A DNA stretch of 64,000 bases from Bacteroidota bacterium (GCA_027484125.1 JAIXUI010000009.1:1-64000), one strand, 5' to 3'. Positions 29,369-42,701 are shown, counted from the first letter of the stretch. Numbers and translations are program-made. The notes: a model not told the origin generated them from the sequence alone.

Positions 29369-29869
29369 TTACCAGTTGATGAAGGTGCGGTTAAAGATAT
29401 CGTCAACGAGTTGCTTGGTGATTTCGTCGATGAGCTGGTTTTCTACTTCTGCCAGGGTAGGTCGTGTAAAGTCAGCGAATCTGCTGAATTCTTGTTCGTA
29501 ATTTTGTTTTGGATCTTTGGCATTAACAAAGCTGACTTTAACCCTGATAGTCAGTCGGTTAACAGAGGTTCTTTCTCCCGCCACTACAGACGATGGCGCT
29601 ACGGTGTAACCCACAATGGCGCCTTCGAAATGAGCATCTCCTGCATTAGGAACCATCGATAACCTGGTCTCTGTCAAGATTTTATTTCTCATCTTATCAG
29701 AAAGCACTTGAGCCAGCTGTGGTGCTACAAATTCGGCATTGTTGGGGAATTGAATCACCGAAAAGGTTTTCATTTCCGGAGAAATTGAAGCACCACTTAA
29801 ACTGTATATGCCACAAGAATTCAATAAAAAAGCAAGAACTCCCAGAATGCATACTTTAATCCAAGCCAT
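29369..29869 (-). CDS. lptE: LPS assembly lipoprotein LptE family
   Basis: Lipobox LNSC-GIYSLSGASI; LptE-like motif; context. Confidence 0.87.
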   Translation of the reverse strand: MAWIKVCILGVLAFLLNSCGIYSLSGASISPEMKTFSVIQFPNNAEFVAPQLAQVLSDKMRNKILTETRLSMVPNAGDAHFEGAIVGYTVAPSSVVAGERTSVNRLTIRVKVSFVNAKDPKQNYEQEFSRFADFTRPTLAEVENQLIDEITKQLVDDIFNRTFINW

Positions 29870-31094
29870 ACTCTTTGATTTTACGGTAAAGGGTGCGCTC
29901 CGAGATTCCTAATTCTAGCGAGGCTTGTTTTCTTCTGCCTCCGTGTTTTTGCAAAGCTGAAAGAATCATTCTCTTTTCTACCTCATCAAGAGAAAGGTTT
30001 TCATCTACTTCTTGTATTTGTTCACTATGGTTAGAAGCTGGTTGAATGCTGTAGGTAGTTAAGGCTTGAGTAACGGGATAGCCTCCGGATTCCAACGCTA
30101 ATGGTTTGTTTTCTGTATGTCGGTCACGCAGGATTAATGAAGGATTTTCACTTTTTACTGGAACTGTTATTCCATTAATAAGCCCTCCGACTACCTCTTT
30201 CAAGTTTTCCATCTCCACTTTCAGCTTAAGAATGGCCTCTTTCATGAGGTTAATGTCCTGACTTTCGAACACATTATCCTCTTCTGTATGAAGAGCCATG
30301 GGCATTCTTCTGGGAATTTTAGGTAGGTAATTCAGGATGGCAGTACCGGCAATGTGCCGGCTGGTTTCTAACACCGACATTTGTTCGGTTACATTTCTTA
30401 GCTGGCGGATGTTTCCGGGCCAAGGATATTCAGTAAGAAAATGTCGTGCGTCATCGTCCAAGGTGAGTGGCTGAGTGCGATATTTTTCAGCAAAGTCATT
30501 AGAGAATTTCCTGAAAAGCAGGTAGATATCCTCTTTCCTTTCACGTAACGGTGGAATGATAATCGTAACGGTATTGAGTCTGTAATAAAGGTCTTCTCTA
30601 AACTTGTTTTTTGAAATGGCGGTATGCAAGTCTGCGTTGGTAGCGGCAATTACTCGCACATCTGATTTATGGACTTGTGAAGAACCTACACGAATGTATT
30701 CGCCGGTTTCGAGTAATCTTAGCAAGCGAGCTTGGGTACCGACGGGCATTTCACCTACTTCATCCAGGAAGATGGTGCCTCCGTTTACTGTTTCGAAATA
30801 GCCTTTTCGTGCGTCGTGAGCACCGGTAAAGGAGCCTTTTTCATGTCCAAAAAGCTCTGAGTCGATGGTGCCTTCCGGAATAGCTCCGCAGTTTACTGCT
30901 ATAAATTTGTTGTGCTTGCGAGAGCTTAGCTGGTGGATGATTTGAGAAAACACTTCCTTACCTACACCGCTTTCGCCCCAAATGAGGACAGAAATATCCG
31001 TTGGCGCAACCTGGATGGCTGTGCTGATGGCTCTGTTGAGGGCACTGGAATGCCCAATAATGCCAAAACGTTGTTTAACGCTCGAAATATCCAT
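29856..31094 (-). CDS. Sigma-54-interacting transcriptional regulator without receiver domain
   Basis: WGESGVGKEVFSQIIHQLS Walker A, ELFGHEKGSFTGA, Fis-type C-terminal HTH. Confidence 0.94.
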   Translation of the reverse strand: MDISSVKQRFGIIGHSSALNRAISTAIQVAPTDISVLIWGESGVGKEVFSQIIHQLSSRKHNKFIAVNCGAIPEGTIDSELFGHEKGSFTGAHDARKGYFETVNGGTIFLDEVGEMPVGTQARLLRLLETGEYIRVGSSQVHKSDVRVIAATNADLHTAISKNKFREDLYYRLNTVTIIIPPLRERKEDIYLLFRKFSNDFAEKYRTQPLTLDDDARHFLTEYPWPGNIRQLRNVTEQMSVLETSRHIAGTAILNYLPKIPRRMPMALHTEEDNVFESQDINLMKEAILKLKVEMENLKEVVGGLINGITVPVKSENPSLILRDRHTENKPLALESGGYPVTQALTTYSIQPASNHSEQIQEVDENLSLDEVEKRMILSALQKHGGRRKQASLELGISERTLYRKIKEYGLD

Positions 31095-32512
31095 TATACG
31101 ATTCTGCCAATCAGTGTAGCCTGGGTGCAGGATTCAACTAATACTTGTACGTAATCGCCTTTTTTGGAATTGCCTTTGGGGAAGACAACCATTTTGTTTT
31201 GACTATTTCTGCCACAATGGTCTTCAGCTGTCTTTTTACTTGGTCCTTCTACGAGTACTTCGAAGACTTTTCCCACATCTTTTTGGTTGCTGGCCAATGA
31301 TAAACGATGCTGTACTTCGATGATTTCTGACAAGCGACGGCTTTTCACGTCTTCCGGAATATCGTCTTCATACTTGCGGGCTGCTAAAGTTCCCGGACGC
31401 TCGCTGTACTTGAACATATAGGAAAAATCGTATTGCGAAAACTCCATGATGCTTAAGGTATCCTGATGTTGTGCTTCTGTTTCGCCGCAGAAACCCGCGA
31501 TGATGTCTGAGGTGATGGCGCAATCAGGAAGAATGGTTCTGATACTTCTGATTTTATCCATATACCATTCACGGGTATAAGTACGGTTCATTCGACGAAG
31601 TACTTCCGTGTTTCCTGCCTGAACGGGCAAGTGAATACACTTGCAAATATTCGGGAAGCGAGCCATGGTATGAAGTACCTCGTCGGTGATGTCTTTTGGG
31701 TGAGAAGTGGAGAAGCGAATACGAAGCGAAGGCTCTATTCTGGCGCACATTTCCAATAGATTAGCAAAGTTCACGGGTGCTGAACCTTCTTCCTCCCAGT
31801 GGAAACTATCCACGTTTTGGCCAAGGAGGGTTACTTCTTTGTAGCCTTGGTTCACCAAATCCTGGATTTCTCTAACAATAGTTCGTGGATCACGACTTCT
31901 TTCTCTGCCTCTGGTAAAGGGAACCACGCAGAACGAGCACATATTGTCGCAGCCGCGCATGATGGTAACAAAAGCAAGCACACCATTTCCGCCCAACCGA
32001 ACAGGCGAAATATCCGCGTAGGTTTCTTCTCTGGATAGTAAAACGTTTACCGCTTTCTGTCCGCCTCCGGTCTGCTCCAGCAAGTTGGGAATGTCTTTGT
32101 AGGCATCCGGTCCAACCACCATGTCCACTAACTTTTCCTCATCAAGCAGCTTGGCTTTCAGGCGTTCTGCCATACAGCCGAGTACGCCAATGACCATGTT
32201 GGGGTTTTTGGCTTTAGCTTGCCTGAAGACACTTAGTCTTCCGCGTACTTTTTGTTCGGCGTTATCTCGAATTGAACAGGTATTGATGAAAACCACATCA
32301 GCGTCTTCCAACTGAGGGGTGGTAGCGAAGCCCATGTCTGTCATGATGGAGGCTACAATCTCGCTGTCTGAGAAATTCATCTGACAGCCATAGCTCTCTA
32401 AATAGAGCTTCTTGCCTGTTTCTTTGATTTCTGGTTGAAGTAAAACTTCACCTTGACGCTCTTCGTCGTGAATTTTACTGAATACGTTTCCGGAAAATTG
32501 ATTGCTGCTCAT
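31094..32512 (-). CDS. miaB: tRNA-2-methylthio-N6-dimethylallyladenosine synthase MiaB
   Basis: [36 protein letters not shown]-terminal TRAM. Confidence 0.96.
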   Translation of the reverse strand: MSSNQFSGNVFSKIHDEERQGEVLLQPEIKETGKKLYLESYGCQMNFSDSEIVASIMTDMGFATTPQLEDADVVFINTCSIRDNAEQKVRGRLSVFRQAKAKNPNMVIGVLGCMAERLKAKLLDEEKLVDMVVGPDAYKDIPNLLEQTGGGQKAVNVLLSREETYADISPVRLGGNGVLAFVTIMRGCDNMCSFCVVPFTRGRERSRDPRTIVREIQDLVNQGYKEVTLLGQNVDSFHWEEEGSAPVNFANLLEMCARIEPSLRIRFSTSHPKDITDEVLHTMARFPNICKCIHLPVQAGNTEVLRRMNRTYTREWYMDKIRSIRTILPDCAITSDIIAGFCGETEAQHQDTLSIMEFSQYDFSYMFKYSERPGTLAARKYEDDIPEDVKSRRLSEIIEVQHRLSLASNQKDVGKVFEVLVEGPSKKTAEDHCGRNSQNKMVVFPKGNSKKGDYVQVLVESCTQATLIGRIV

Positions 32513-32597
32513 AATCAGGCAGCGAAATTACAAATAAAATGAGGGGTTGTGACAAAATGTCAGGATATTGATAGGATAAAGCCTAATCCTTACTAGC

Positions 32598-33465
32598 TCA
32601 GTAAACTGCGACTAACTTTTCAAGCTTTTGTTGGAGAGAAGGAGAAGCTTGGAGCAGAGGAAGGCGGCAATCGGAACCGCAGATGCCAAGAATCTTCATC
32701 AACATTTTAATTCCGGCAGGATTTCCTTCTTCAAATAGTGCTTCTATCAGTTTTAATAAACGATAATGTTGAGTGGAAGCTACATGAAAATTTCCGTCAA
32801 GTCCTGCTTGAACTAAGTTTTTTACCGCCCCAGGCATGGCATTCGCCATTACGGATATCAGTCCGTCAGCGCCAATGGCGAGAAGTGGGAGGGTAAGGAG
32901 GTCATCGCCTGAAATTACTAAAAATCCATCCTGACGTTCTTGAATCAAGTGCATGGATTGAACTAAATCTCCGGATGCCTCTTTTATTCCAATTACGTTT
33001 TTAAAATCTCTTGCAATTCTAAGGGTGGTAGCCGCTGAAAGGTTCGATGCTGTTCTCGATGGAACGTTGTACAAGATTATTGGAAGCGGGCTGGCCTCGG
33101 CCAAGGCTGCATAATGTTGGTAGAGTCCTTCCTGGGTAGGACGATTGTAGTAAGGAGAAACTGAAAGTACTGCGGAAACTTCTTGGGGCAATTGACGAAT
33201 AGATTGAACTAGCTCGACAGTGTTGTTTCCACCTAAGCCTGCGACTACCGGCACTTTATTGTGGCAAACCTCGAGTACTACTTCGAGCACTAGCTTTTTT
33301 TCAGCAGCTGTGAGGGTAGAGGTTTCTGCGGTTGTCCCCAGTGCAACCAGGTAATCGATTCCGCCTTGAATCACATGTTCAGTAATACGTTGAAGTGCCT
33401 GAATGTCAACTTGATTGTCGTCATTGAAAGGGGTAACCAGGGCTACGCCTGCGCCTCTGAACGTG

Positions 33466-33479
<14 letters not shown>
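32598..33479 (-). CDS. dapA: 4-hydroxy-tetrahydrodipicolinate synthase
   Basis: GTTAETSTLT, YYNRPTQEGLYQHY, IKEASGDL motifs. Confidence 0.95.
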
Positions 33480-36022
<2,543 letters not shown>

Positions 36023-36814
36023 TTAGAGAGAGATTGAACCTTGAAAGACCGTTTCAACCGGACCTTTCAGCCAAACATCATGAAAATGTCCGGAACTTTC
36101 TGCGATAAAGTGAACTTCCAATTGGCCGCCGAGTGTGTCAATTACCCAATGTTGGGGTCCTGTTTGTTCTTTTTTCCAGGATAAGGCTATGGCTACTGCG
36201 GTGACTCCGGTTCCGCAACTTTCGGTTTCATTTTCTACACCTCGCTCATAGGTCCGTACTTTCACCCGATTGGGTTCAATAGGTTGAATGAAATTAACAT
36301 TGGTGCCTTTTTCTTTGAATCGCGCATTGTATCGAATGGCTTTTCCTTGTTGATAAACCTCAAAACGGTCTAAGTCTTCTACTTGCAGGATGAAGTGTGG
36401 ACTTCCGGTGTCTAGAAAAATACCTCCGTCGATTCGACTGATTTCCTTCACTTCTTTCATTAAAATGCGAAATTCTCCGTCAGGTTCTAAGGCCCCAACA
36501 TGAGGACCATCAGGTGCTAAAAATGTTACTGAATCGCCGGTCCAGATGCCAAGTTCGCGGGTGAAAGCCAAGGCACAACGTCCACCATTGCCGCACATAC
36601 TGCCAATTTTTCCGTCGGAGTTGTAATACACCATTTCGAACTCATAAGCTTCATGATTTTGGATGAGAATCAGTCCATCAGCTCCTATTCCATAATGACG
36701 GTCACATAGCTTCTTGTATGGCTCAGGGGCATGATGTGGAAGCTTTTTATCACGATTGTCAATCAGGATAAAATCGTTTCCAGTTCCATGGGATTTGGTA
36801 AAATTGAAATTCAT
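36023..36814 (-). CDS. dapF: Diaminopimelate epimerase
   Basis: SHGTGNDFILID, MCGNGGRCALAF, SCGTGVTAVAIA. Confidence 0.96.
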   Translation of the reverse strand: MNFNFTKSHGTGNDFILIDNRDKKLPHHAPEPYKKLCDRHYGIGADGLILIQNHEAYEFEMVYYNSDGKIGSMCGNGGRCALAFTRELGIWTGDSVTFLAPDGPHVGALEPDGEFRILMKEVKEISRIDGGIFLDTGSPHFILQVEDLDRFEVYQQGKAIRYNARFKEKGTNVNFIQPIEPNRVKVRTYERGVENETESCGTGVTAVAIALSWKKEQTGPQHWVIDTLGGQLEVHFIAESSGHFHDVWLKGPVETVFQGSISL

Positions 36815-36948
36815 CTGCGTTAAGAAGTCCTTAAATGTTAAAATCGGTCAACCAAAATTGCAATGCTTGCGTTAGCCTTGTGTGACAAATTTACAGTCTT
36901 TCTAAACGGCATTCTTTTTGAAAAATGCAAAACATCAAAACACTTAGC

Positions 36949-38394
36949 ATGAAGAAGAACATTGGGATTTTTCTCCTGGCTTTGGCCGGAGGTGCCGCAG
37001 GCGCTGGCCTTGTGAGCTTTTTTACTGGTGGAAAAACCGTAGTTGTTAATGAAACGGGTCAGCCACTTAGTCTGACAAGTTTTCCGAGCAACATCATGGA
37101 ACACCCCAATTTCGTGACTACTTCTGCTCAGGTAACCCCTGCAGTAGTTCACATTAAAACCAAATCTTCAGGTGGTCAATCTTCCGATGAGGAAAGCCGC
37201 TCTTTTGATCCATTCAAGGATTTCTTTGGCGGTGGAGATATGTTTCGACGTGGTCCACAAGAAGGTTCCGGCTCTGGGGTGATCATCAAAAGTGATGGTT
37301 ATATCATTACCAACAACCACGTGATTGAAGGTGCAGATAAAATTGAAGTCGTCCTCAACGACAAACGCTCTTACAACGCTACTTTAGTTGGAACGGACAA
37401 ATCCACTGATATTGCTTTAATTAAAATTGAAGAAGACAATCTTCCTACTGTGAAATACGGCAATTCCGACAACGTTCAAGTTGGAGAATGGGTACTCGCT
37501 GTTGGGAATCCTTTCAACCTTACTTCAACCGTAACAGCCGGAATTGTAAGTGCTAAGGCAAGAAACATTGGAATTTTCCGTGGGGGCGCCAATGTGGAGT
37601 CCTTTATTCAAACCGATGCAGCTGTAAACCCCGGGAACTCAGGTGGCGCTTTAGTAAGCGTGACTGGTGAATTGGTAGGCATCAATACTGCCATTGCTTC
37701 TCAAACTGGTTCTTTCGCCGGATATTCTTTTGCAGTACCTATCAACCTTGCGAAAAAAGTAGTTGAGGATTTAATGACTTATGGCAATGTGCAGCGTGGA
37801 TTCTTGGGTGTACAAATTATGGATGTTAATTCCGATTTAGCCGAAAAGGAAGGTTTGAAAACCATTTCCGGGGTGTTTGTTCAAGATTACTCCCCGAACA
37901 GTGCTGCTGAAGAAGCAGGCATCAAAAAGGGCGATGTGATTGTGGGCGTCTCAGGAAAAGAAGTGAAATCCACGCCAGAATTGCAGGAAATCATTGGCCG
38001 CAAACGTCCGGGTGATAAGGTAGAAATTAAAGTAAATCGTGATGGAAGCATGAAAACTTTCATGGTAACCCTCCGCGATGGCGAAGGCAAAACTGGAATC
38101 ACGAAGAAAGAATCTGTTGAAACTGTAAACGTTTTAGGTGGAGAATTTGAAAGCCTTTCTTCCAAAGAATTAAAGAGCTTGAAACTCAATAATGGCTTGA
38201 AAGTTAAGAAGTTGAATCCTGGTAAATTACGTGAAGCTGGAGTACGTGAAGGATTCATTATCACCAAATTTGATGATGTAGCCATCAGCTCTGCGAAAGA
38301 TCTTGCTAACGCTATCAAGAGCAAATCAGGTGGCGTGCTCATTGAGGGGGTTTACCCCAATGGTTCAAAAGCTTATTATGGCTTTGGCCTTTAA
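36949..38394 (+). CDS. Do/DegP/HtrA-family serine protease
   Basis: GSGVIIKSDGYIITNNHVIEGA, NPGNSGGALV, two PDZ-like domains; ATG at 36949. Confidence 0.95.
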   Translation: MKKNIGIFLLALAGGAAGAGLVSFFTGGKTVVVNETGQPLSLTSFPSNIMEHPNFVTTSAQVTPAVVHIKTKSSGGQSSDEESRSFDPFKDFFGGGDMFRRGPQEGSGSGVIIKSDGYIITNNHVIEGADKIEVVLNDKRSYNATLVGTDKSTDIALIKIEEDNLPTVKYGNSDNVQVGEWVLAVGNPFNLTSTVTAGIVSAKARNIGIFRGGANVESFIQTDAAVNPGNSGGALVSVTGELVGINTAIASQTGSFAGYSFAVPINLAKKVVEDLMTYGNVQRGFLGVQIMDVNSDLAEKEGLKTISGVFVQDYSPNSAAEEAGIKKGDVIVGVSGKEVKSTPELQEIIGRKRPGDKVEIKVNRDGSMKTFMVTLRDGEGKTGITKKESVETVNVLGGEFESLSSKELKSLKLNNGLKVKKLNPGKLREAGVREGFIITKFDDVAISSAKDLANAIKSKSGGVLIEGVYPNGSKAYYGFGL

Positions 38395-38419
38395 TCATAC
38401 AGCCTAAGGAAGCAACCCT

Positions 38420-38427
38420 TAACTTCG
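38420..38427 (+). promoter_or_regulatory. Putative near-consensus -7 element TAACTTCG
   Basis: One mismatch to TAnnTTTG, 6 nt upstream of the ATG at 38434. Confidence 0.3.
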
Positions 38428-38433
38428 CTTACA

Positions 38434-39705
38434 ATGCGTATTAAAGCCTGTTTCCTATTTATTCTGATTTTAATCATGCGGCAGCCTGTGGATGTACAGG
38501 CTGCCGTTTTGTTGATACCGATGGATAAATCCCAAACCAATCATCTTAAGAGTTATGGATTGGCGTATTGGGCTTTGACCAAAGGAGTGGAAGTCAACTG
38601 GATGCTGAATTACCGTGGTGGTAGTTTTTCCATGACCCACAATGTGCTGATTGAGCGCGAGTGTCGCATTCGTGGAATTGGGTTTGAAGTGCTTCCCGAT
38701 GCAAGATTCCAAGCCATTCGCGAGGAGATAGCCGACCCTGCCGCCAATATGGATATCGTGAAGCTAGAGAAGCCTCCTAAAATTGCGGTTTACTCTCCTA
38801 AAACCAAGCAACCTTGGGACGATGCAGTAACCTTGGTGTTAACCTATGCCGAAATTCCCTATGAGGTTGTTTTCGATGATGAAGTGTTGCAGAACAAGCT
38901 TGCCCTTTATGATTGGTTGCACTTGCACCATGAAGATTTTTCTGGTCAATACGGAAAATTCTGGGCTTCATTTGCCAATGCTGCTTGGTACCGCAACGAG
39001 GTTAAAGAAGCTGAAAGCACGGCTAAGAAACATGGTTTCGCTAAGGTTTCCCAGCTCAAGTTGGCGGTAGTGAAACGTATTCGTGAATTCGTATCTGGTG
39101 GTGGTTTTCTCTTCGCCATGTGCTCGGCTACTGACACTTACGATATCGCTTTAGCTGCGGATGGAGTGGATATTTGTGAAAGCATGTTCGATGGAGACGG
39201 TTCTGATCCTCAGGCACAAAGCAAGCTGAACTTCAATAACTGCTTTGCGTTTCATAACTTTCGTTTAAGCCGAAATCCCTACGAATATGAGTATTCCGAT
39301 ATCGACATGACCAATCAACGCATGGGTGTAACGGAAAAAAATGACTTCTTCACTTTGTTCGATTTTTCTGCTAAATGGGATCCTATTCCTTCAATGTTGT
39401 GTCAGTCCCATGAGCAGGTGATCAAAGGATTTATGGGTCAGACTACTTCTTTTAAAAAGAACTTGCTCAAACCGAATGTCTTAGTGATGGGTGAATACAA
39501 GCCTAAATCTGAGGCTCGATACATTCACGGCGAATTCGGAAAAGGAACTTGGACGTTTTACGGCGGCCACGATCCGGAAGATTACCAGCATTTGGTAGAA
39601 GAGCCGCCTACTGATTTGAATCTTTACCCCAACTCACCGGGCTACCGATTGATATTGAACAACATCCTGTTCCCGGCAGCCAAGAAGAAAGAGCAAAAAA
39701 CTTAG
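38434..39705 (+). CDS. Conserved secreted Bacteroidota protein of unknown function
   Basis: Signal peptide; LLIPMDKSQTNHLKSYGLAYWALTKGVEVNWMLNYRGGSF. Confidence 0.7.
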   Translation: MRIKACFLFILILIMRQPVDVQAAVLLIPMDKSQTNHLKSYGLAYWALTKGVEVNWMLNYRGGSFSMTHNVLIERECRIRGIGFEVLPDARFQAIREEIADPAANMDIVKLEKPPKIAVYSPKTKQPWDDAVTLVLTYAEIPYEVVFDDEVLQNKLALYDWLHLHHEDFSGQYGKFWASFANAAWYRNEVKEAESTAKKHGFAKVSQLKLAVVKRIREFVSGGGFLFAMCSATDTYDIALAADGVDICESMFDGDGSDPQAQSKLNFNNCFAFHNFRLSRNPYEYEYSDIDMTNQRMGVTEKNDFFTLFDFSAKWDPIPSMLCQSHEQVIKGFMGQTTSFKKNLLKPNVLVMGEYKPKSEARYIHGEFGKGTWTFYGGHDPEDYQHLVEEPPTDLNLYPNSPGYRLILNNILFPAAKKKEQKT

Positions 39706-40169
39706 TTGGCCATCTGCTCTAGTAGCGGATATAGAAAATGGGTTTCAAATCCGCGCTGTTGCAGCGTGCTAAGCACGGCAGCTTTCAATTTGAGCCCACT
39801 TTTTTTGCGCGCATGTTGCTTCCAAAGTGTTTCTATTTGATTTTTCAAATCTGCTAAGTATTCTTCCTCATCTATTTCTTTCATGGCTTCCCGAATACAG
39901 GGTGCTGAAATCTGCCTTTGTAATAATCCATTCCTGATTTTTAATCTTCCCCAGCCGTTGATTCTTCGTTTTCCTCTAACATAAGCAGAAGCATAGCGTT
40001 GGTCGTCCACGAAACCCATTGAAATAAGCGTGACCAGGATTTCATCCGCAACTTCTTCTTTAACTTCCCATTCTCTTAGTTTTTTCAGCACTTCAAACTG
40101 GCAGTGCTCCCTACTTGCACAATAATCCGCAGCTTTTCTCAGGTACAGCGATTTGATTTCGGCTTCCAT
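39702..40169 (-). CDS. recX: Regulatory protein RecX
   Basis: ALRKAADYCASREHCQFEVLKKLREW-like RecX repeats, DDQRYASAYVRGKRRINGWG. Confidence 0.88.
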   Translation of the reverse strand: MEAEIKSLYLRKAADYCASREHCQFEVLKKLREWEVKEEVADEILVTLISMGFVDDQRYASAYVRGKRRINGWGRLKIRNGLLQRQISAPCIREAMKEIDEEEYLADLKNQIETLWKQHARKKSGLKLKAAVLSTLQQRGFETHFLYPLLEQMAN

Positions 40170-40189
40170 TCGGTCTAAATTTACGCCCT

Positions 40190-42676
40190 ATGCAGGAAGG
40201 CATCAATCTTAATCCCGAAGAATTAACCCACGTGTTACAGGCAACCTTCCACGGAACTTGCCCTTCGGCTACTTTGCAACACATTGCCTATGACAGTCGA
40301 AAACTGGTTTTTCCTGCGGAAACGCTCTTCTTGGCATTAAAAGGAGACCAAAGAGACGGACATGGCTTTATACTCGATGCTTGGAAAAAAGGCGTACGCA
40401 GCTTTGTGGTGCAACATTGGGATGATTGTTTTCCGCCGGCGGCCTATTGGGTGGTTTCGGATGTTTTGAAGGCGTTTCAACGACTAGCAGCCAACATTCG
40501 CACTCAATACAAAGGTTTAGTCATTGGCATCACCGGCAGCAATGGAAAAACCACAGTCAAAGAATGGCTTTTTCAATTGCTTCATGCGGATGCGGAAATA
40601 TACAGAAGTCCGAAAAGCTACAACAGCCAGCTTGGTGTTCCTCTCTCTGTGATAGGGCTTCAGCCACACTCACAACTCGCCATCCTTGAAGCAGGCATTT
40701 CCCAACCGGGAGAAATGTCGATTCTTAAGTCCATCATTCAGCCCGATTGGGGCGTCATGACTACACTTGGCGCTGCTCATGGTGAGCATTTCTCCAGTGA
40801 TCAAGACAAGCTACTTGAAAAAGCCAACCTGTTTCAAGGTGTTAAAAAACTCTTTTATCCCCTTGATCACGAGCTCATTCACACCTTGTTTTCAAAGGGC
40901 AATAATCAAGTGGATAGTCCCGAGTTGCTTACTTGGAGTTTAAATGATACTTCAGCAACGTTAGCTTTATTAACCATTAAGCCATTTGGCTCTATTTGGA
41001 AACTTAAAGTTCGGTATAAAGCCCAGGAGTTTGATGTGCCTGTGCCATTTACAGACCGAGCTTCGCTTAGCAATGCGTTGTGTGCTGCCCTTGTAGCGGT
41101 TGAATGGACGAGGCAACCTGCCATCATTTTTGACCGATTGGCTGCTTTAACGCCGGTTGCCATGCGTATGGAAATGAAAGAAGGCATCCATCAAACCCGC
41201 TTACTCAACGACGCTTGGAGCCTCGATCTTTCTTCTTTACAAATTGCCTTGGATCATTTATCCTCCCAACACGATAAAAAGCGAAAAACAGTTATTCTAT
41301 CCGACTTTAAACAAGGGGAACTCCGAGGTGATGCGCTTTATCAAAAAGTTGCGGGCTTGCTTCAGAAGTTTCAAATCGATCGTTTGATTGGCATTGGCCC
41401 AGAAATCTCTTTTCATGCGGCGGCATTCCACGGCTTCGAAACTCATTTTTTTCAGAGTACTCGCAACTTTTTAAAAGTAGCACCGGAGTTGAGTTTTTCA
41501 CAGGAATCAATTTTAATAAAAGGTGCAAGAGCCTTCGGTTTTGAAGAGATTGAAAAATTCTTCACTCGTCAGCGTCATCGTACGGTATTAGAGATAGACT
41601 TAGACGCTCTCATTCATAACTACAAGGTTTACAGAAGTTTACTAAAATCCTCTGTAAAACTGATGGTGATGGTAAAAGCATTTTCGTATGGTTCTGGGAT
41701 TTCTGAGGTTGCGAAATTGATGCAATTTCATCAAGCCGATTACCTCACGGTTGCCTATCCGGATGAAGGGGTATTGCTTCGTCAGGCTGGAATTCACTTG
41801 CCCATCATGGTCATGAATACCGATGCAGATAGCTTTGATAGTTGTTTTAACTGGCAACTAGAACCTGAAATCTATAGCATTGGTATTCTGAAAGCATTGA
41901 TTGACCGCATTCAAGAACGGGAAGAAGAGAAGAAGGTGGGAATACATCTAAGCTTCGACACCGGTATGAATCGCTTAGGTTTGAATGAAGTAGAAGTCGA
42001 TGATTTATTGATTCTATTAAAAATGGAACCCCGCCTCGAAGTGCGCTCGGTTTACACTCATTTGGTTGCTTCTGATGAAGCCTTGCACAGGGAATTTACG
42101 CTAAGTCAAATAAGTCGTTTTCAACATTGTGCCGATAAAATCTCCCGAGGCCTCGGTTATCATCCTTTGAGACATGTTTTAAACAGCGCAGGAATTCCGG
42201 CATTTCCAGAGGCACATTTAGACATGGTTCGCCTGGGAATTGGCTTATATGGATTTGAAGGTTCAGGAATCCTGGGTGATAAACTCAAGCCTGTTAGTTG
42301 CCTGAAAACGGTAGTTTCTCAGGTGAGAAAGGTGAAAAAAGGAGAAAGTGTTGGGTACAGTAGAAAAGGGGTGGTGCATTCGGATAGCGAAATTGCCACT
42401 CTTGCTGTGGGATATGCCGATGGTGTAAGCAGAAGCTTTGGCAATGGAGCTGTTTCGTTTTTCATAAAAGGACGTCAAGTTCCCACCATTGGCAATATCT
42501 GTATGGATATGTGCATGGTAGATGTTACCGATTTGGAAGTGAAGGAAGGAGATGAAGTAGAAATCTTTGGTCCTAACAATCCCATTGCACCTATCGCAGA
42601 AGCAATTGGAACGATACCTTATGAATTGCTTACCAACGTTTCTCAACGAGTTAAACGGGTATATCTGAAAGATTAA
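40190..42676 (+). CDS. Bifunctional MurF / alanine racemase fusion
   Basis: MurF GITGSNGKTTVKEWL; Alr VKAFSYGSG PLP-Lys motif and C-terminal NICMDMCMVDVTD. Confidence 0.96.
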   Translation: MQEGINLNPEELTHVLQATFHGTCPSATLQHIAYDSRKLVFPAETLFLALKGDQRDGHGFILDAWKKGVRSFVVQHWDDCFPPAAYWVVSDVLKAFQRLAANIRTQYKGLVIGITGSNGKTTVKEWLFQLLHADAEIYRSPKSYNSQLGVPLSVIGLQPHSQLAILEAGISQPGEMSILKSIIQPDWGVMTTLGAAHGEHFSSDQDKLLEKANLFQGVKKLFYPLDHELIHTLFSKGNNQVDSPELLTWSLNDTSATLALLTIKPFGSIWKLKVRYKAQEFDVPVPFTDRASLSNALCAALVAVEWTRQPAIIFDRLAALTPVAMRMEMKEGIHQTRLLNDAWSLDLSSLQIALDHLSSQHDKKRKTVILSDFKQGELRGDALYQKVAGLLQKFQIDRLIGIGPEISFHAAAFHGFETHFFQSTRNFLKVAPELSFSQESILIKGARAFGFEEIEKFFTRQRHRTVLEIDLDALIHNYKVYRSLLKSSVKLMVMVKAFSYGSGISEVAKLMQFHQADYLTVAYPDEGVLLRQAGIHLPIMVMNTDADSFDSCFNWQLEPEIYSIGILKALIDRIQEREEEKKVGIHLSFDTGMNRLGLNEVEVDDLLILLKMEPRLEVRSVYTHLVASDEALHREFTLSQISRFQHCADKISRGLGYHPLRHVLNSAGIPAFPEAHLDMVRLGIGLYGFEGSGILGDKLKPVSCLKTVVSQVRKVKKGESVGYSRKGVVHSDSEIATLAVGYADGVSRSFGNGAVSFFIKGRQVPTIGNICMDMCMVDVTDLEVKEGDEVEIFGPNNPIAPIAEAIGTIPYELLTNVSQRVKRVYLKD

Positions 42677-42701
42677 GTCCATCATTGCGGACAATAATAT
42701 C

